33,377 nucleotides of DNA from Lachnospiraceae bacterium (GTDB lineage Bacteria; Bacillota; Clostridia; Lachnospirales; Lachnospiraceae). Location of the stretch: positions 1-33,377 of the forward strand of contig JAIKYU010000095.1 in assembly GCA_024682835.1 (NCBI GenBank). Direction: 5' to 3'. Below, one piece after another: positions 7,902 through 17,472 of this stretch. The notes under the pieces are model-generated. The model had not been told where the DNA came from. It saw only the letters and a list, made by a program, of their open reading frames with translations, and did no database searches. Position numbers and translations under genes: made by a program. Numbering within the stretch: the stretch's first letter is position 1; every line of letters begins with the position of its first letter.

Positions 7902-9020
7902 TTATCGCTTGTCCTTATCGATGGATTCCAGAAGGAGTGTGGCAGTAATCGCATAGAGCGCCGTCCACATCAGAATCCACGCCCAGCATTTGAGCACGAC
8001 ACGCCACTCATGCGCATATTCCTGTTTCTGATTATACTTAGCCGTCTCATACATGAAGTCATCCCGGAGATTATTTCTCTCCATGTACTGCAGCACAGGC
8101 AGGATCACCTTTTCTCCATCGACCTCCACATCCTTCATTTTCACCGCGCTGTTCCATATGGTGACCATAGGAAGGGAATTATAATCCCCCTGGGCACAGA
8201 GAGCCGTGAGTCCCCATTTGGAAATCGTAATATTGGTAAGCGGCGTCGCCTCCCTGGGCAGTGTGAAAAAGGATCCTGAAAAAACAAGCTGAATGATCAG
8301 CAGGAACGGCATGACCGTCATGGCCGTTGTTGTGGTGCGGGCCACGGCGGAAACCAGAAGCGCCAGCATATCCGCGCAGTAGGTGATCAGGAATAAGGTA
8401 AACCAGATTTCCGCCAACGGAAACCTGCTGAACAGGGAGGCCGTCGGAAATACCACGCGCAGTCCTCTGCACACAACGATGGTGATCACGGCCTGCATCG
8501 CGCACAAAATGGCCTGAAAGATCATATGTGCCGTCATGTACGCGCTGATATGAAGACCGGATCGATGCTCTCTCTTGATGATGGGCCGTTCCCTGCAGAT
8601 CACCTGAATGGAATTGAAAAATCCGTTCCAGATACACACGCAGGACAGCGCAAAGGTTCCTGTCGCTGTCCCCTCCATGGTCTTGAACAGATTGCTTCCC
8701 ACGGCAAAGGACACCAATCCCGCAATCACTGCGGACATGGGCAGCACCTTCCAGTCGTTCTGAAAGATAAACATCCTGAACAATTTGCCCAGATAAATAA
8801 TGGTCTGGTGAAAATGTCCGCGATGCTCCACGGTTTTTATGATCCGCACCTCATCCGGCCGCTGCACATCATCCGCCGATGCTGTCTGTTTTTCAGCGTC
8901 CTCCGGTCCCGTCTGTTGCGCGTCAGCCGCTGATTCCGTCTGCTGCGCAGGTTCTTCCGTTTCCACATGGGATTCGATATCCGCCGTCGTCTCCTGTTGT
9001 CTGGTTTCCGCCTGTTCCAT
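7902..9020 (-). CDS. ABC-2/ABCG-type transporter permease
   Basis: This is the membrane subunit of an ABC transporter, 372 residues. An unusual hydrophilic N-terminal tail of about 55 residues, rich in Glu, Gln, Ala and Thr, precedes a short amphipathic stretch. About six membrane segments follow (near 95-112, 120-140, 165-185, 205-235, 240-262 and 345-365). The long loop before the last helix and the NxxFxxFNSIQV-like second helix resemble ABC-2/ABCG permeases. It starts 5 bases after the stop of the ATPase gene and must work with it. Substrate is unknown, and direction is probably export as for the family. Confidence 0.8.
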   Translation of the reverse strand: MEQAETRQQETTADIESHVETEEPAQQTESAADAQQTGPEDAEKQTASADDVQRPDEVRIIKTVEHRGHFHQTIIYLGKLFRMFIFQNDWKVLPMSAVIAGLVSFAVGSNLFKTMEGTATGTFALSCVCIWNGFFNSIQVICRERPIIKREHRSGLHISAYMTAHMIFQAILCAMQAVITIVVCRGLRVVFPTASLFSRFPLAEIWFTLFLITYCADMLALLVSAVARTTTTAMTVMPFLLIIQLVFSGSFFTLPREATPLTNITISKWGLTALCAQGDYNSLPMVTIWNSAVKMKDVEVDGEKVILPVLQYMERNNLRDDFMYETAKYNQKQEYAHEWRVVLKCWAWILMWTALYAITATLLLESIDKDKR

Positions 9021-9025
9021 AATCC

Positions 9026-10366
9026 CTACCCCGCCTTCTGCTGTGAAAGACTGTTAAATTTCTCCACAAATTCATCGGCCCGGCCTTCTCCGCCCTCTTC
9101 CTTCTGATTGATGGATTTGAGGATTTCCTCCATGGAGGATTTGCCGAAAAAGGTGTATGTCTCTTCCACGGAGCCGTACCACGCCAGGCGCCCCGTGCGT
9201 TTGGCATCCTTGGCCAGCACGATGACATCGTCAAAAAGATCGATGACGCGATCCGGCGTGTGGGTGATTACCAGCACAATCTTGCCCGTGTCCGCAATGG
9301 CGCGGAGCTTTTCGAAGAGGCCTCTCGCCACCACCCCGTCCAGACCGGAATCCGGTTCATCCAGAATAAAGAGGGAGGGATCGGAAATATACTCCATGGC
9401 GATGGACAGACGCTTGCGCTGACCGCCGGAAAGCTTTTCCACCAGATGATTTCGAACGCCGCCCAGACCGAACTGCTCCAGAACCACTTTGACACGTTTT
9501 CGCCTGTCCGCCCACGACACGGAAGCCGGCAGTCTGAGGGTGGCCGCGTCCGTCAGTGTCAGATGCACGGTGTCATTGCCCCGCATCAGATCCTGCTGCG
9601 GAACGAAGCCGATATCATATTTCATTCCCTCGTATTCCCTGTAAACATCGTGTCCGTCCAGCGTGATCACTGCCTTTGCTTTTTCGTATCCGGTCACGGC
9701 ATTGACATAGGTCGTTTTACCGGCGCCGGAACCGCCCAGCAGAAGCACCATATGTCCCTTGGGAATCGTCATATGAATATCCCTGAGAAGGTACCGCTTG
9801 CGGAAAAAGTCGATCACTGCGCGTTCCCTGATATTGACGGTGAGTCCCTCTCCTGCCGTTGCCGCCTCGACGCCGGACAGTCCCGCCGCCTTGGCCCGGC
9901 CATAGTCCACCACCTTTTGGGATGGCATAAACTTAGGGGAAAGTCCCCACAGGATCAGCGTCGGTCCCTCCAGCAAAATCATCAGCAGAACCCAGCGCCG
10001 GCTCCTGTTAAACATCTGTGTCAGACCGCTGAATACACGTGCGGAGTAGATCAGATAGGTCAGATACATGACGACCATGACAACCAGCACCACCATATAA
10101 ACGACACCCATCACCGTGGTGATTTTCTCTTTTGGCAGAAAGCGGCCGATGATATTAAGAAGGTTACAGATGACGTAAGTGATCGCAAAGGTGCGGCCAT
10201 CCCGCTCTCTGTCGGCGCAACGTCCCAATTGATACTCCCTGGCTACCGGAATCAGGGCATACCATCCCCTCACACCGCATTTTCGAAAGATCAGCCAGTA
10301 GCCGATGACAGACAGGATATAGAAGCAACTATTGATTACGTTCCCTATCATCAGATTCAATTCCAT
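9026..10366 (-). CDS. Membrane-domain/ABC ATPase fusion (DUF5684-like plus ABCG-like)
   Basis: The 446-residue protein has two parts. Residues 1-145 contain about four membrane helices and a GVRGWYALIPVAREYQL segment like the DUF5684 signal-peptidase-like membrane family. Residues 175-430 are a complete ABC ATPase: Walker A GGSGAGKTT (211-219), Q-loop VPQQD, signature LSGGQRKR (312-319), Walker B LFILDEPDSGLD (332-343) and the H-loop ITHTPD. The order ATPase plus separate ABC-2 permease and the QQD/GQRKR motifs resemble ABCG-type transporters. It is followed at 5 bases by the permease gene and preceded by its own promoter (10437-10465). Function beyond transport is unknown. Confidence 0.85.
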   Translation of the reverse strand: MELNLMIGNVINSCFYILSVIGYWLIFRKCGVRGWYALIPVAREYQLGRCADRERDGRTFAITYVICNLLNIIGRFLPKEKITTVMGVVYMVVLVVMVVMYLTYLIYSARVFSGLTQMFNRSRRWVLLMILLEGPTLILWGLSPKFMPSQKVVDYGRAKAAGLSGVEAATAGEGLTVNIRERAVIDFFRKRYLLRDIHMTIPKGHMVLLLGGSGAGKTTYVNAVTGYEKAKAVITLDGHDVYREYEGMKYDIGFVPQQDLMRGNDTVHLTLTDAATLRLPASVSWADRRKRVKVVLEQFGLGGVRNHLVEKLSGGQRKRLSIAMEYISDPSLFILDEPDSGLDGVVARGLFEKLRAIADTGKIVLVITHTPDRVIDLFDDVIVLAKDAKRTGRLAWYGSVEETYTFFGKSSMEEILKSINQKEEGGEGRADEFVEKFNSLSQQKAG

Positions 10367-10436
10367 GCGTTTGTCTCCTCCGTTGTGCCGGTTTCCCGAT
10401 CAGAAGCGCTTATGTGGCGATTCATGCACACCAGAC

Positions 10437-10465
10437 ATCATACCATGATTTCCCATACGGGTCAA
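10437..10465 (-). promoter_or_regulatory. Sigma-A promoter of the ABC transporter operon
   Basis: On the minus strand TTGACC (10460-10465) and TATGAT (10437-10442) are separated by 17 bases, 71 bases upstream of the ATPase ATG. It is the best-matching promoter in the 230-base spacer 10367-10596. No other gene is seen there. Confidence 0.75.
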
Positions 10466-10545
10466 AAAACTCCCCGATAATTTCTCTTCTTCCCCTTTCG
10501 GTAAAGACAATTTTCTGATATGATAGGTGAGATGTTACGAACCCA

Positions 10546-10572
10546 TGTGCAGAGCAGAGCCTGCACAGTTTT
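10546..10572 (+). promoter_or_regulatory. Hairpin in the uraA-upp leader
   Basis: Arms TGTGCAG (10546-10552) and CTGCACA (10561-10567) form a 7-bp stem with an 8-base loop, followed by GTTTTA. It lies between a likely -10 (TATGAT, 10519-10524, with a poor -35) and the uraA start codon. Pyrimidine genes of Firmicutes are often controlled by PyrR-dependent attenuation, so an attenuation role is possible. The U-run is short and no clear PyrR-binding consensus is visible, so the call is tentative. Confidence 0.35.
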
Positions 10573-10596
10573 AAGCGGACAAATGAGGTGCGACGA

Positions 10597-11979
10597 ATGA
10601 GTGAAGCAGAGAAAAACGAAATCTATGATGCCAGAAAACTGGGTACGGGGCGCATGCTCCTGCTGGGGCTCCAACACATGTTTGCCATGTTCGGTGCCAC
10701 CATTCTCGTACCGATTCTGGTGAATTCCTACTTTAAAGGCGAGGGGTTGTCGGTCCAGGTAACGCTGTTCTTTGCGGGGATCGGAACCCTTTTCTTTCAT
10801 CTGTGCACAAAGCTTAAGGTTCCGGCTTTCCTGGGATCCTCCTTCGCGTTCCTGGGCGGGTTTGCGACGGTTGCTGAACTGAATGTCGGTAAATTCGCAT
10901 CCATGAATTACGGTGAAAAGCTTCCTTACGCCTGCGGCGGCATTTTCGTCGCCGGCCTCCTGTATCTGGTGCTGGCCCTGATCATCAAGCTGGTAGGAGT
11001 CAAGCGCGTCATGCGGTTCCTTCCGCCGGTGGTAACCGGTCCCATCATCATCTGCATCGGTCTTGGGCTTGCTCCCTCCGCGGTAAGCAACGCATCCACC
11101 TGCTGGCCGCTCGCCATCATCGCGTTTGCCGTGGTGGTGATCTTTAATATCTGGGGCAAGGGAATGTTCAGAATTATCCCCATCCTGATGGGCGTGGTCA
11201 TCTCCTACGTCATCGCCCTGCTGATGAATGCCGCGGGATTCACCAACGCGGACGGCACGCCCATTCTGAACTTTGCGCCCATCGCACAGGCAAGCTGGGT
11301 AGGGCTTCCGCCCTTCCTGATCGCACGGTTTGATATCTCAGCCATTCTGGTGATGGCCCCCATTGCCCTCGCCACGATGATGGAGCACATCGGTGATATC
11401 TCCGCTATCTCCGCTACCACGAAAAAGAATTTCATCGAGGATCCGGGTCTGCACCGCACCCTTCTGGGCGACGGTCTGGCGACCTCTCTCGCTGCCCTGT
11501 TCGGCGGCCCCGCAAACACCACCTACGGGGAAAACACCGGTGTGTTGGAGCTCTCCAAGGTTTTTGATCCCCGCGTGGTGCGTATCGCTGCCGCCTATGC
11601 CGTGGTTTTGAGCTTCATTCCCAAGATTTCGCAGATCATCGGCACCATGCCCTCCGCCATCATCGGCGGCATCAGCTTCATTCTTTACGGCATGATCTCC
11701 GCCATCGGCGTGCGCAACATCGTGGAAAACAGGGTCGACTTCACCAAATCCCGGAATCTGATCATAGCGGCCGTGATTCTGGTGAGCGGTCTCGGCTTTT
11801 CGGACGGACTGACCTTCACCATCGGAAGCACCTCCGTCACCCTGACTGCGCTGGCTCTGGCGGCAATCCTCGGCATCGTTTTAAACGCCGTGCTGCCCGG
11901 CAATGACTATCAGTTCGGAGCAAATCCCAAAGGAGACATCAATCGTGGAGTAAGCTTTAACAATCATGAGGAGGACTGA
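10597..11979 (+). CDS. uraA: Uracil/xanthine permease, NCS2 family
   Basis: This is a proton-coupled nucleobase permease with 460 residues from the chosen start and about 12-14 hydrophobic segments. The N-terminal [19 protein letters not shown] is the classic UraA first-helix motif. The [22 protein letters not shown] region (about 310-330) and the preceding [15 protein letters not shown] segment carry the NCS2 signature residues. The ATG at 10597 is preferred over a GTG nine bases earlier because GAGGTG lies at the correct distance upstream. Its stop is one base before the upp start, so uptake and conversion to UMP are co-expressed. Uracil specificity is inferred from this pairing. Confidence 0.93.
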   Translation: MSEAEKNEIYDARKLGTGRMLLLGLQHMFAMFGATILVPILVNSYFKGEGLSVQVTLFFAGIGTLFFHLCTKLKVPAFLGSSFAFLGGFATVAELNVGKFASMNYGEKLPYACGGIFVAGLLYLVLALIIKLVGVKRVMRFLPPVVTGPIIICIGLGLAPSAVSNASTCWPLAIIAFAVVVIFNIWGKGMFRIIPILMGVVISYVIALLMNAAGFTNADGTPILNFAPIAQASWVGLPPFLIARFDISAILVMAPIALATMMEHIGDISAISATTKKNFIEDPGLHRTLLGDGLATSLAALFGGPANTTYGENTGVLELSKVFDPRVVRIAAAYAVVLSFIPKISQIIGTMPSAIIGGISFILYGMISAIGVRNIVENRVDFTKSRNLIIAAVILVSGLGFSDGLTFTIGSTSVTLTALALAAILGIVLNAVLPGNDYQFGANPKGDINRGVSFNNHEED

Positions 11980-11980
11980 C

Positions 11981-12625
11981 ATGGATTTTGCAAAGGAAGA
12001 TAACATCTTTATTCTGAACCACCCGCTGATCCAGCATAAGATCACAAGACTGCGCGACAAAAACACCGGAACGGCGGAATTCCGCCAGATCGCCAGCGAA
12101 ATCGCCATGCTTATGGGCTACGAAGCTCTTCGGGATCTGGAAACGGAAGACATCGAGGTGGAAACCCCCATTGAAAAGACCATGTCTCCCGTCATCTCCG
12201 GGCGCAAGCAGGCGGTGGTTCCGATCCTTCGTGCAGGCCTGGGCATGACGGAGGGCATTCTGAGTCTGCTACCCACTGCCAAGGTGGGACACATCGGCAT
12301 GTACCGCGATCCAGACACCCACAAGCCCCACAGTTACTACTGCAAGCTGCCGGATCCCATCAACGAGCGGATCATCATTGTGACGGATCCCATGCTTGCA
12401 ACCGGCGGCTCCGCCGTGGATGCCATCCGCTTCATCAAGGAGAAAGGCGGCATCAAGATCAAATTCATGTGCATCATCGCCGCACCGGAGGGTCTGGAAC
12501 ACCTGCATGAGGTTCATCCGGACGTACAGATCTATGTGGGACATCTGGACAGGGAACTGAACGGCAATGCTTACATCTGTCCGGGCCTCGGAGATGCCGG
12601 AGACCGGATCTTCGGAACAAAATAA
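11981..12625 (+). CDS. upp: Uracil phosphoribosyltransferase
   Basis: The enzyme converts uracil and PRPP to UMP in pyrimidine salvage. The 214 residues have PILRAGLGM at 81-89, the PRPP-binding loop [14 protein letters not shown] at 131-144, and the C-terminal uracil-binding segment [12 protein letters not shown]. The start at 11981 follows GAGGAGG at a good spacing; an earlier in-frame ATG at 11966 would overlap the permease gene and lacks homology. It is the second gene of the permease operon and is followed immediately by a strong terminator. Confidence 0.97.
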   Translation: MDFAKEDNIFILNHPLIQHKITRLRDKNTGTAEFRQIASEIAMLMGYEALRDLETEDIEVETPIEKTMSPVISGRKQAVVPILRAGLGMTEGILSLLPTAKVGHIGMYRDPDTHKPHSYYCKLPDPINERIIIVTDPMLATGGSAVDAIRFIKEKGGIKIKFMCIIAAPEGLEHLHEVHPDVQIYVGHLDRELNGNAYICPGLGDAGDRIFGTK

Positions 12626-12633
12626 AGCTGACA

Positions 12634-12664
12634 GGGAAGTGCCCGACCGGCACTTCCCTTTTTT
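12634..12664 (+). terminator. Intrinsic terminator of the uraA-upp operon
   Basis: Perfect 10-bp arms GGGAAGTGCC (12634-12643) and GGCACTTCCC (12649-12658) with a 5-base loop are followed by six T. The T-run ends at the stop codon of the convergent deacetylase gene. On the minus strand no T-run follows the hairpin. Confidence 0.95.
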
Positions 12665-13302
12665 CAGTCCGAATATCTCCTCGTATCCGTCACGTCGGAA
12701 TACACGATTCCGCTGTGAACCGTCGGCCTGATATTCTTTTTCTCAAAGAGCTCCGTAACGGTGACAAATTCATAATCCTGCTTCTGCAGCGCAGGGATGA
12801 TGGTATCCAGCGCCTCCACCGTCCTGTCATTTCCGGTCATATCATGCAGCAGAATAATACTGCCGTCGCGCACCGAATCCAGAATGAGAGAGGCTCTGGT
12901 TGCGGCATCCACGTCCGGTTCCCAGTCTCTTCCCCCGTGGCCGCAGATGAACGGCAGATCAATGTTTTCCACCATCGTCTCATTCACGTCAATAAACGGC
13001 GGGCGGAAAAACCGCGGCATCTCGCCGGTCAGTTCAAAAATTCGCTCACTGGTGTAGCGGATCTCCTCCCGGATGGTATCCGCATCCAGCGTGTCCATGT
13101 GGGCATGGGTCTTCGAGTGATTATCGATTTCGCATCCCATGTCATGTGCTTTTCTCACCATCTTTTCCGATTCTGGCGTGATATTGTTCGCGATCAGGAA
13201 AAACGAAGCGATAATCCCGTATTTCCGCAGTTTATCCAACACCTGCACCGTGGTCGTGGTGTTCGGTCCGTCATCAAAAGTCAGTGCGATCTGTTTTTTC
13301 AT
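12664..13302 (-). CDS. Polysaccharide deacetylase (NodB/CE4 family), no signal peptide
   Basis: This is a metal-dependent N- or O-deacetylase of the carbohydrate esterase 4 fold, 212 residues. All five NodB motifs are visible: TFDDGP (8-13, Asp10 and metal ligand Asp11), HSKTH (His62 and His66 as metal ligands), FRPPF (99-103), GRDWEPD (124-130) and ILLHDM (His153). There is no signal peptide or membrane anchor, so it appears cytoplasmic, unlike the secreted peptidoglycan deacetylases. The ATG at 13302 follows AAGGAGG; an earlier GTG or ATG would add a short basic segment and lose this ribosome binding site. Its substrate is unknown. Confidence 0.9.
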   Translation of the reverse strand: MKKQIALTFDDGPNTTTTVQVLDKLRKYGIIASFFLIANNITPESEKMVRKAHDMGCEIDNHSKTHAHMDTLDADTIREEIRYTSERIFELTGEMPRFFRPPFIDVNETMVENIDLPFICGHGGRDWEPDVDAATRASLILDSVRDGSIILLHDMTGNDRTVEALDTIIPALQKQDYEFVTVTELFEKKNIRPTVHSGIVYSDVTDTRRYSD

Positions 13303-13348
13303 TCTTTTTTCCTCCTTAACCATTTTCAGTCACAATCCGCTTACCCCC

Positions 13349-13377
13349 TTGACAGGGAGGAAAGATTGCGATATGAT
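13349..13377 (+). promoter_or_regulatory. Sigma-A promoter of tRNA-Pro
   Basis: Consensus TTGACA (13349-13354), 17-base spacer and TATGAT (13372-13377). The tRNA begins 13 bases after the -10 box, so the 5' leader is only a few bases long. Confidence 0.85.
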
Positions 13378-13390
13378 TGCATTTGTCTTT

Positions 13391-13465
13391 CGAGGTGTGG
13401 CTCAGTTTGGCTAGAGCGCTACGTTCGGGACGTAGAGGCCGCTGGTTCGAATCCAGTCACCTCGA
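13391..13465 (+). tRNA. tRNA-Pro (anticodon CGG)
   Basis: The 7-bp acceptor stem (13391-13397 with 13458-13464), D arm, 5-bp anticodon stem CTACG/CGTAG around loop TTCGGGA, and T arm with TTCGAAT all pair. The anticodon CGG reads CCG proline codons. A73 is the discriminator base and CCA is not encoded. It stands alone between the deacetylase and the histidine kinase, with its own promoter and terminator. Confidence 0.96.
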
Positions 13466-13468
13466 TGA

Positions 13469-13508
13469 ATGCGGGAATCCAGTAAAATCAAGGGTTCTCG
13501 CATTTTTG
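13469..13508 (+). terminator. Terminator of the tRNA-Pro unit
   Basis: A 12-bp hairpin including G-T pairs (arms 13469-13480 and 13492-13503) is followed by a run of T with one G. It begins four bases after the tRNA. The T-run is on the plus strand only, so it serves the tRNA rather than the convergent kinase gene. Confidence 0.8.
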
Positions 13509-13514
13509 TTTCCA

Positions 13515-15932
13515 TCAGGCGGGATCCTGCTCCTTCTTTTCTGCTTTGGCGAGATATCTGGAAGCGCTGGCCGTGTCCTTGACAAATACACCTCTGCAGT
13601 GGTTTGCGAGAAGCGTTTTGAGCCTGCGCAGCTTCTCAGGCGATTCGCTGACAGCAATGACCAGAGGCTTTTCGCTGTCGTCCTCTGTCTCCTCTCCGCC
13701 GGCATCCTGACGGATCAGCCCGGGATCCAGATACCGCAGGAGAATGGACTCCAGCGCTTCATACATGACCGGCTTGCTCAGGTAGTCCGTGAAGCCCTCC
13801 CGGATATAATTGTCCCGCGCCCCCACGATCGCATCGGCTGTGAGGGCGATGATCGGTGTGTCCTCCGCCAGCCGCTCTCTCCGGATCTCCTGAAGGGTCT
13901 GTCCGCCGGACATGCCGGGCATCATCTGATCCAGGAAGACCACATCGAAGCTCTTTTCTTTCAGAATATCCAGACATTCCTTTCCGGATTCCGCCGTGGT
14001 AACCCTGATTTTCGTGCTCTCCAGAAGCCCCTCCAGCACCTCAAGGTTCATTTCGTTGTCGTCAACCACGAGGATCCGCGCGCCCGGGGCAAGCAGGGCG
14101 GGTCTGTATTCCTCCGTATGACTCTGCATTTTCAAAAGATTCTGGGCAAAATCTCCTACGGGCGTCGGGTCCGTCACCGTCTGCTTCATGTAGGCCGTAA
14201 AGGTGGTTCCTTCGCCATACCTGCTCTGCACATCAATTCTGCCATCCATCATTTTGACCAGACGCATGGTGATGTTAAGCCCCAGTCCCGTGCCCTCGAT
14301 GTTCCTGTTCTTGTCCTCCTCCAGGCGCTGGAACGATCCGAAAAGCTTGCCCAGATCCTCCTCCCTGATCCCAATCCCCGTGTCGGAGACAATGATCCGC
14401 AGCATCTGTGTTTCGTTTTCATAGATCACTTCCACAGAGACACTGCCCTCATGTGTGTACTTGATCGCGTTATTGATCAGATTGAGCATCACCTGGCGGA
14501 TTCGGATCTCATCACCCAGCAAGACGGAAGGGATGTCCTCCGAGACCGAAAGGAGATACGCCAGTCCCTTGTCCCGCGCCTTCTTCATGGTCATATTGAC
14601 CACATCGTTCATCACGGAAGCAAAATGATACTCCACCGGAATCAGCTCCATCTTTCCCGATTCGATCTTTGAAAAATCCAGAATATCGTTGATGATGGAC
14701 AGCAGCGTCTTTCCGGCGCTCTGAATATCCAGCGCATATTTCCTGATGGGATCCCCCGGCGATGAACGAAGAATCATCTCATCCATTCCGATGATCGCAT
14801 TCATCGGCGTCCTGATTTCATGGGACATATTGGCAAGGAAATCACTCTTTGCCTTGTTGGATGCGTTGGCTGCATCCTTCTCAAGCTCAAGCACCTTTCT
14901 CTCATAGGATGCCTTCTGTTCCTCCAGCCGCATCACTTCCATACGCTTTGCATATCTCTGTTCATTCCGGTGTCCGACGAAATAGAAGGCGGCAATCATC
15001 AGAAAAGCCAGTGTGTAGATGATGATGTTCAGGGTAATCTGATTCTTCACCTCCTCATAGAGAGCCCGGTCGCTGACCACCATCACAACAAACCACTGAT
15101 TCATGATGCTGTTGACAAAAACGGTGGACGGTTCTCCGCCAAACGTCCAGGAAAAAATCCCCGAGCCGGTCTTTTTGATCGTCTCAAGATACGCAGCTCC
15201 GCCGTCGGCGTCGGTCAGATTGCTTCCCTTCCTCTCCTCCTGCCTGTGTGCGATGATCAGGCCCGTCTCATCGACGACAAATCCGTAGCCCTTTCCGTTG
15301 AGGGTCAGTTCCTTCATCATGGACTGGATGCCCTTGAGCTGAACATCCAGTGAAATGACGTTTTGTCTGTCCGGCAGCATTCTGCAGACAGAAATGATCA
15401 TATTGCCCGTCTGCGCATCAATGTAGGGGGGAACGAAAACTACATCCCCCTCTCCCTGCTGTGCGGCAATATACCAGTCCCGGGTCCGCGGATCATATCC
15501 TTCCGGCGGTTCCCAGTTGAGACCGTCCATGTACTTGCTCATGATATATCCGTAAATCCCGTTGTAGTTTTCGTCAAACTGCTCCGATACGTTGTTGGTC
15601 TCCTCAACCAGAAATTCATGGATCCGGCTTGGCGTGCTGCCGCTGATCAGCATATGGTGCACCGCATCGGCGGTGACGTGCAGCACATTTTCCGCGGTGC
15701 TTAAGTGATTTTCGATCATGGAGGAAATGTTTAACATCCTGTCCTCAATGACCGCGTTCGAATTGGACACCGCAACGCTGTACATGAGTCTCGACGTGTA
15801 GACCACCATGACCACCACAAAAACAAACACCAGGATCAACGGGATGATCATGCTGTGCTTTTTGTGTTCATATTCCTTTGTCTTATCCGCCCTCATTCCT
15901 CTGCTTTGTCTCTCCGCAATCAGTCCGGTCAT
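13515..15932 (-). CDS. Hybrid sensor histidine kinase with dCache sensor and receiver
   Basis: The 805-residue protein is a membrane sensor that autophosphorylates and passes phosphate to its own receiver. Membrane helix 1 is about 28-46 and helix 2 about 300-319. Between them lies an extracytoplasmic dCache-type domain with the RTRDWY (149-154) and [11 protein letters not shown] motifs. HisKA carries His371 in HEIRTP. HATPase has an N-box around 484-493, DTGIGI (517-522) and GTGLGL (547-552). The receiver (about 619-735) has phosphoacceptor Asp668 and Lys720. A further 60-residue C-terminal stretch may be a truncated second receiver. The start overlaps the stop of the lipoprotein gene by four bases; an alternative start at 15896 is possible. 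Output is unclear, since no DNA-binding regulator is encoded beside it. Confidence 0.9.
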   Translation of the reverse strand: MTGLIAERQSRGMRADKTKEYEHKKHSMIIPLILVFVFVVVMVVYTSRLMYSVAVSNSNAVIEDRMLNISSMIENHLSTAENVLHVTADAVHHMLISGSTPSRIHEFLVEETNNVSEQFDENYNGIYGYIMSKYMDGLNWEPPEGYDPRTRDWYIAAQQGEGDVVFVPPYIDAQTGNMIISVCRMLPDRQNVISLDVQLKGIQSMMKELTLNGKGYGFVVDETGLIIAHRQEERKGSNLTDADGGAAYLETIKKTGSGIFSWTFGGEPSTVFVNSIMNQWFVVMVVSDRALYEEVKNQITLNIIIYTLAFLMIAAFYFVGHRNEQRYAKRMEVMRLEEQKASYERKVLELEKDAANASNKAKSDFLANMSHEIRTPMNAIIGMDEMILRSSPGDPIRKYALDIQSAGKTLLSIINDILDFSKIESGKMELIPVEYHFASVMNDVVNMTMKKARDKGLAYLLSVSEDIPSVLLGDEIRIRQVMLNLINNAIKYTHEGSVSVEVIYENETQMLRIIVSDTGIGIREEDLGKLFGSFQRLEEDKNRNIEGTGLGLNITMRLVKMMDGRIDVQSRYGEGTTFTAYMKQTVTDPTPVGDFAQNLLKMQSHTEEYRPALLAPGARILVVDDNEMNLEVLEGLLESTKIRVTTAESGKECLDILKEKSFDVVFLDQMMPGMSGGQTLQEIRRERLAEDTPIIALTADAIVGARDNYIREGFTDYLSKPVMYEALESILLRYLDPGLIRQDAGGEETEDDSEKPLVIAVSESPEKLRRLKTLLANHCRGVFVKDTASASRYLAKAEKKEQDPA

Positions 15933-17224
15933 TCGATGGTGAAATATTTTTCCGGAACCTCCACCCGGGTCGCTCCCATATAATAACCGGGATCGCCCAT
16001 GATATAGGTATCCTGATAGATCAGAAAGGTATTATCCAGTTTTTCACCGGTTGCCGCGTCCGTGTATGGCGCGCCGTTCCATTCGACCCCCGGCGAAAAA
16101 ACGCCGTACGCCTTGGCAAGGTCATTGATATCCGTGAGGCTGCTCTCTCCGATAATCACATTGCGCGCGTGCTCCGCAAGGCCTGATGAAACGGTATAGC
16201 CGTAGGAATACGCCCAGGTGCCGAATCTTCCGGCACCCCCCTTTGCGACAACCGCCTTCTCCACCGTCGCAAGAATCTGCTTGAAATCACCGGACTCCGC
16301 ACTCAGATCCAGATCCAGCGCCCCGGGATATCCCAGCAGCGGGGAAGGAAGGTCCGCTTCGATAAAGAAGCCGCCGCATTCCAGCAGCTTTTTGATCAGC
16401 GGCTCCGTATGAGCATCATTGGTACAGAAATACGCTGAATTCTGTCCGTATTTTTCCACCCAGCCGGGGACGTGCTCGAGAATATAGGACTGCGCCCTGG
16501 GAACCCCCACGTCAGTGGTCGGATCCGGTGCCTCTTCCATCTCAAACGTCATGCCGAATTCCTCGCACGCCGCCTTCATGATGGCGACTCTTCTGGACAC
16601 GCTCTCATAGGAGAGATGCCGCGGAAAAGAGATGTGAACAAAGGTATCGCAGCCAAGCTCGTGCGCCGTCCGGATCATCAGGTAACCGCGATTGACAAAA
16701 TCGCTGTTGACCACCAGATCCGCCACCGGACCGATATCGGAAAAATCCTCGTAGGCTTCACCCGCAATACAGATAATATCGGGTCTTTTCTCATGGATCT
16801 GACGAAAGGCCTCGGTCGTCCCGTCAACCGCCTGATTGACAATGATCGCCTTCATCTCGGGATCATCGGAAAGATTCACGATCGTCTGGATGGTTGTCTC
16901 CAGTTCCTCCGTGAAATTGTCCGGATAGATGGCAAGTGTCACCTGATCCTCTCCGTATTTTTCCTGAAAAGCCTCTGCGCCGCGCCTGTCGTCTTCAGAC
17001 TGCGACAGTGATCCCGTGACGATCCCGATCCGGAAGCCGCCCGATTTCATCCCGTCTGCTGTTTCTTTCTGTGTCTGCGGCTCAGGAGACGTCTCCTCCT
17101 TCGCGTCACCCTTTGCTGCGGAGACGCCCGTATCTGCAGCCGGCGTTTTTTCTGCACTGCCGCAGGCCATTGTGAAAGTGATCAACAGAAGTGCCGTCAA
17201 CACGCACGCCAGTCTGTTTTTCAT
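15929..17224 (-). CDS. DUF3798-family substrate-binding-like lipoprotein
   Basis: The product is a predicted membrane-anchored extracytoplasmic binding protein of 431 residues. A signal peptide ends in the lipobox TMAC (lipidated Cys about residue 21), followed by a disordered Ala/Glu/Thr-rich linker to about 60. The mature domain starts [21 protein letters not shown] and has the alternating beta/alpha pattern of type I periplasmic binding proteins, as in the DUF3798 family. The ATG at 17224 follows GAGGGGGA at good spacing; a TTG one codon earlier is the alternative. It overlaps the histidine kinase gene by four bases, and no permease or ATPase is nearby. It may therefore present a ligand to the kinase sensor rather than feed a transporter. 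That role is inference. Confidence 0.8.
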   Translation of the reverse strand: MKNRLACVLTALLLITFTMACGSAEKTPAADTGVSAAKGDAKEETSPEPQTQKETADGMKSGGFRIGIVTGSLSQSEDDRRGAEAFQEKYGEDQVTLAIYPDNFTEELETTIQTIVNLSDDPEMKAIIVNQAVDGTTEAFRQIHEKRPDIICIAGEAYEDFSDIGPVADLVVNSDFVNRGYLMIRTAHELGCDTFVHISFPRHLSYESVSRRVAIMKAACEEFGMTFEMEEAPDPTTDVGVPRAQSYILEHVPGWVEKYGQNSAYFCTNDAHTEPLIKKLLECGGFFIEADLPSPLLGYPGALDLDLSAESGDFKQILATVEKAVVAKGGAGRFGTWAYSYGYTVSSGLAEHARNVIIGESSLTDINDLAKAYGVFSPGVEWNGAPYTDAATGEKLDNTFLIYQDTYIMGDPGYYMGATRVEVPEKYFTIE

Positions 17225-17318
17225 CAAAAATCCCCCTCGCCCCTGGAAAACAGGTATCTTTACTTCTTCCTAAACCGAACGGATTCCAGCCCCATGCATC
17301 AATTCATGCCATATGATT

Positions 17319-17347
17319 ATTATACACGGATTGCGGAAAAAATTCAG
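17319..17347 (-). promoter_or_regulatory. Probable promoter of the lipoprotein-kinase operon
   Basis: On the minus strand a perfect TATAAT (17319-17324) lies 17 bases from a weak CTGAAT (17342-17347), 94 bases before the lipoprotein ATG. It is in the 312-base divergent spacer 17225-17536, which otherwise contains the plus-strand promoter and the hairpin listed below. Confidence 0.45.
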
Positions 17348-17374
17348 CCAGATGAACAAACGCTGTGAAAAATC

Positions 17375-17404
17375 TTGTCAGTCCGGCCGACTTTGCGCTA
17401 TACT
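17375..17404 (+). promoter_or_regulatory. Promoter of the REC-GGDEF gene
   Basis: TTGTCA (17375-17380), an 18-base spacer and TATACT (17399-17404). It would give a leader of about 125 bases containing the hairpin at 17473-17515. Confidence 0.55.
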
Positions 17405-17472
17405 AAAATAGCGGTTTTGTATACTGCGATTGAAAGCAACTGCCGCATTCAGTCTTTCTCCGCGGTATATGC

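Noticed and set aside
9260..10480. Plus-strand frame of about 400 codons opposite the ABC ATPase
   Set aside because: The minus strand has all ABC motifs plus promoter and ribosome binding site; the plus frame shows none.
13469..13508. Bidirectional terminator shared by tRNA and histidine kinase
   Set aside because: The T-run is present on the plus strand only.
13377..14672. Long plus-strand frame spanning the tRNA and opposing the histidine kinase
   Set aside because: It runs through a tRNA and a terminator and is antisense to catalytic motifs of the kinase, so it is not a gene.
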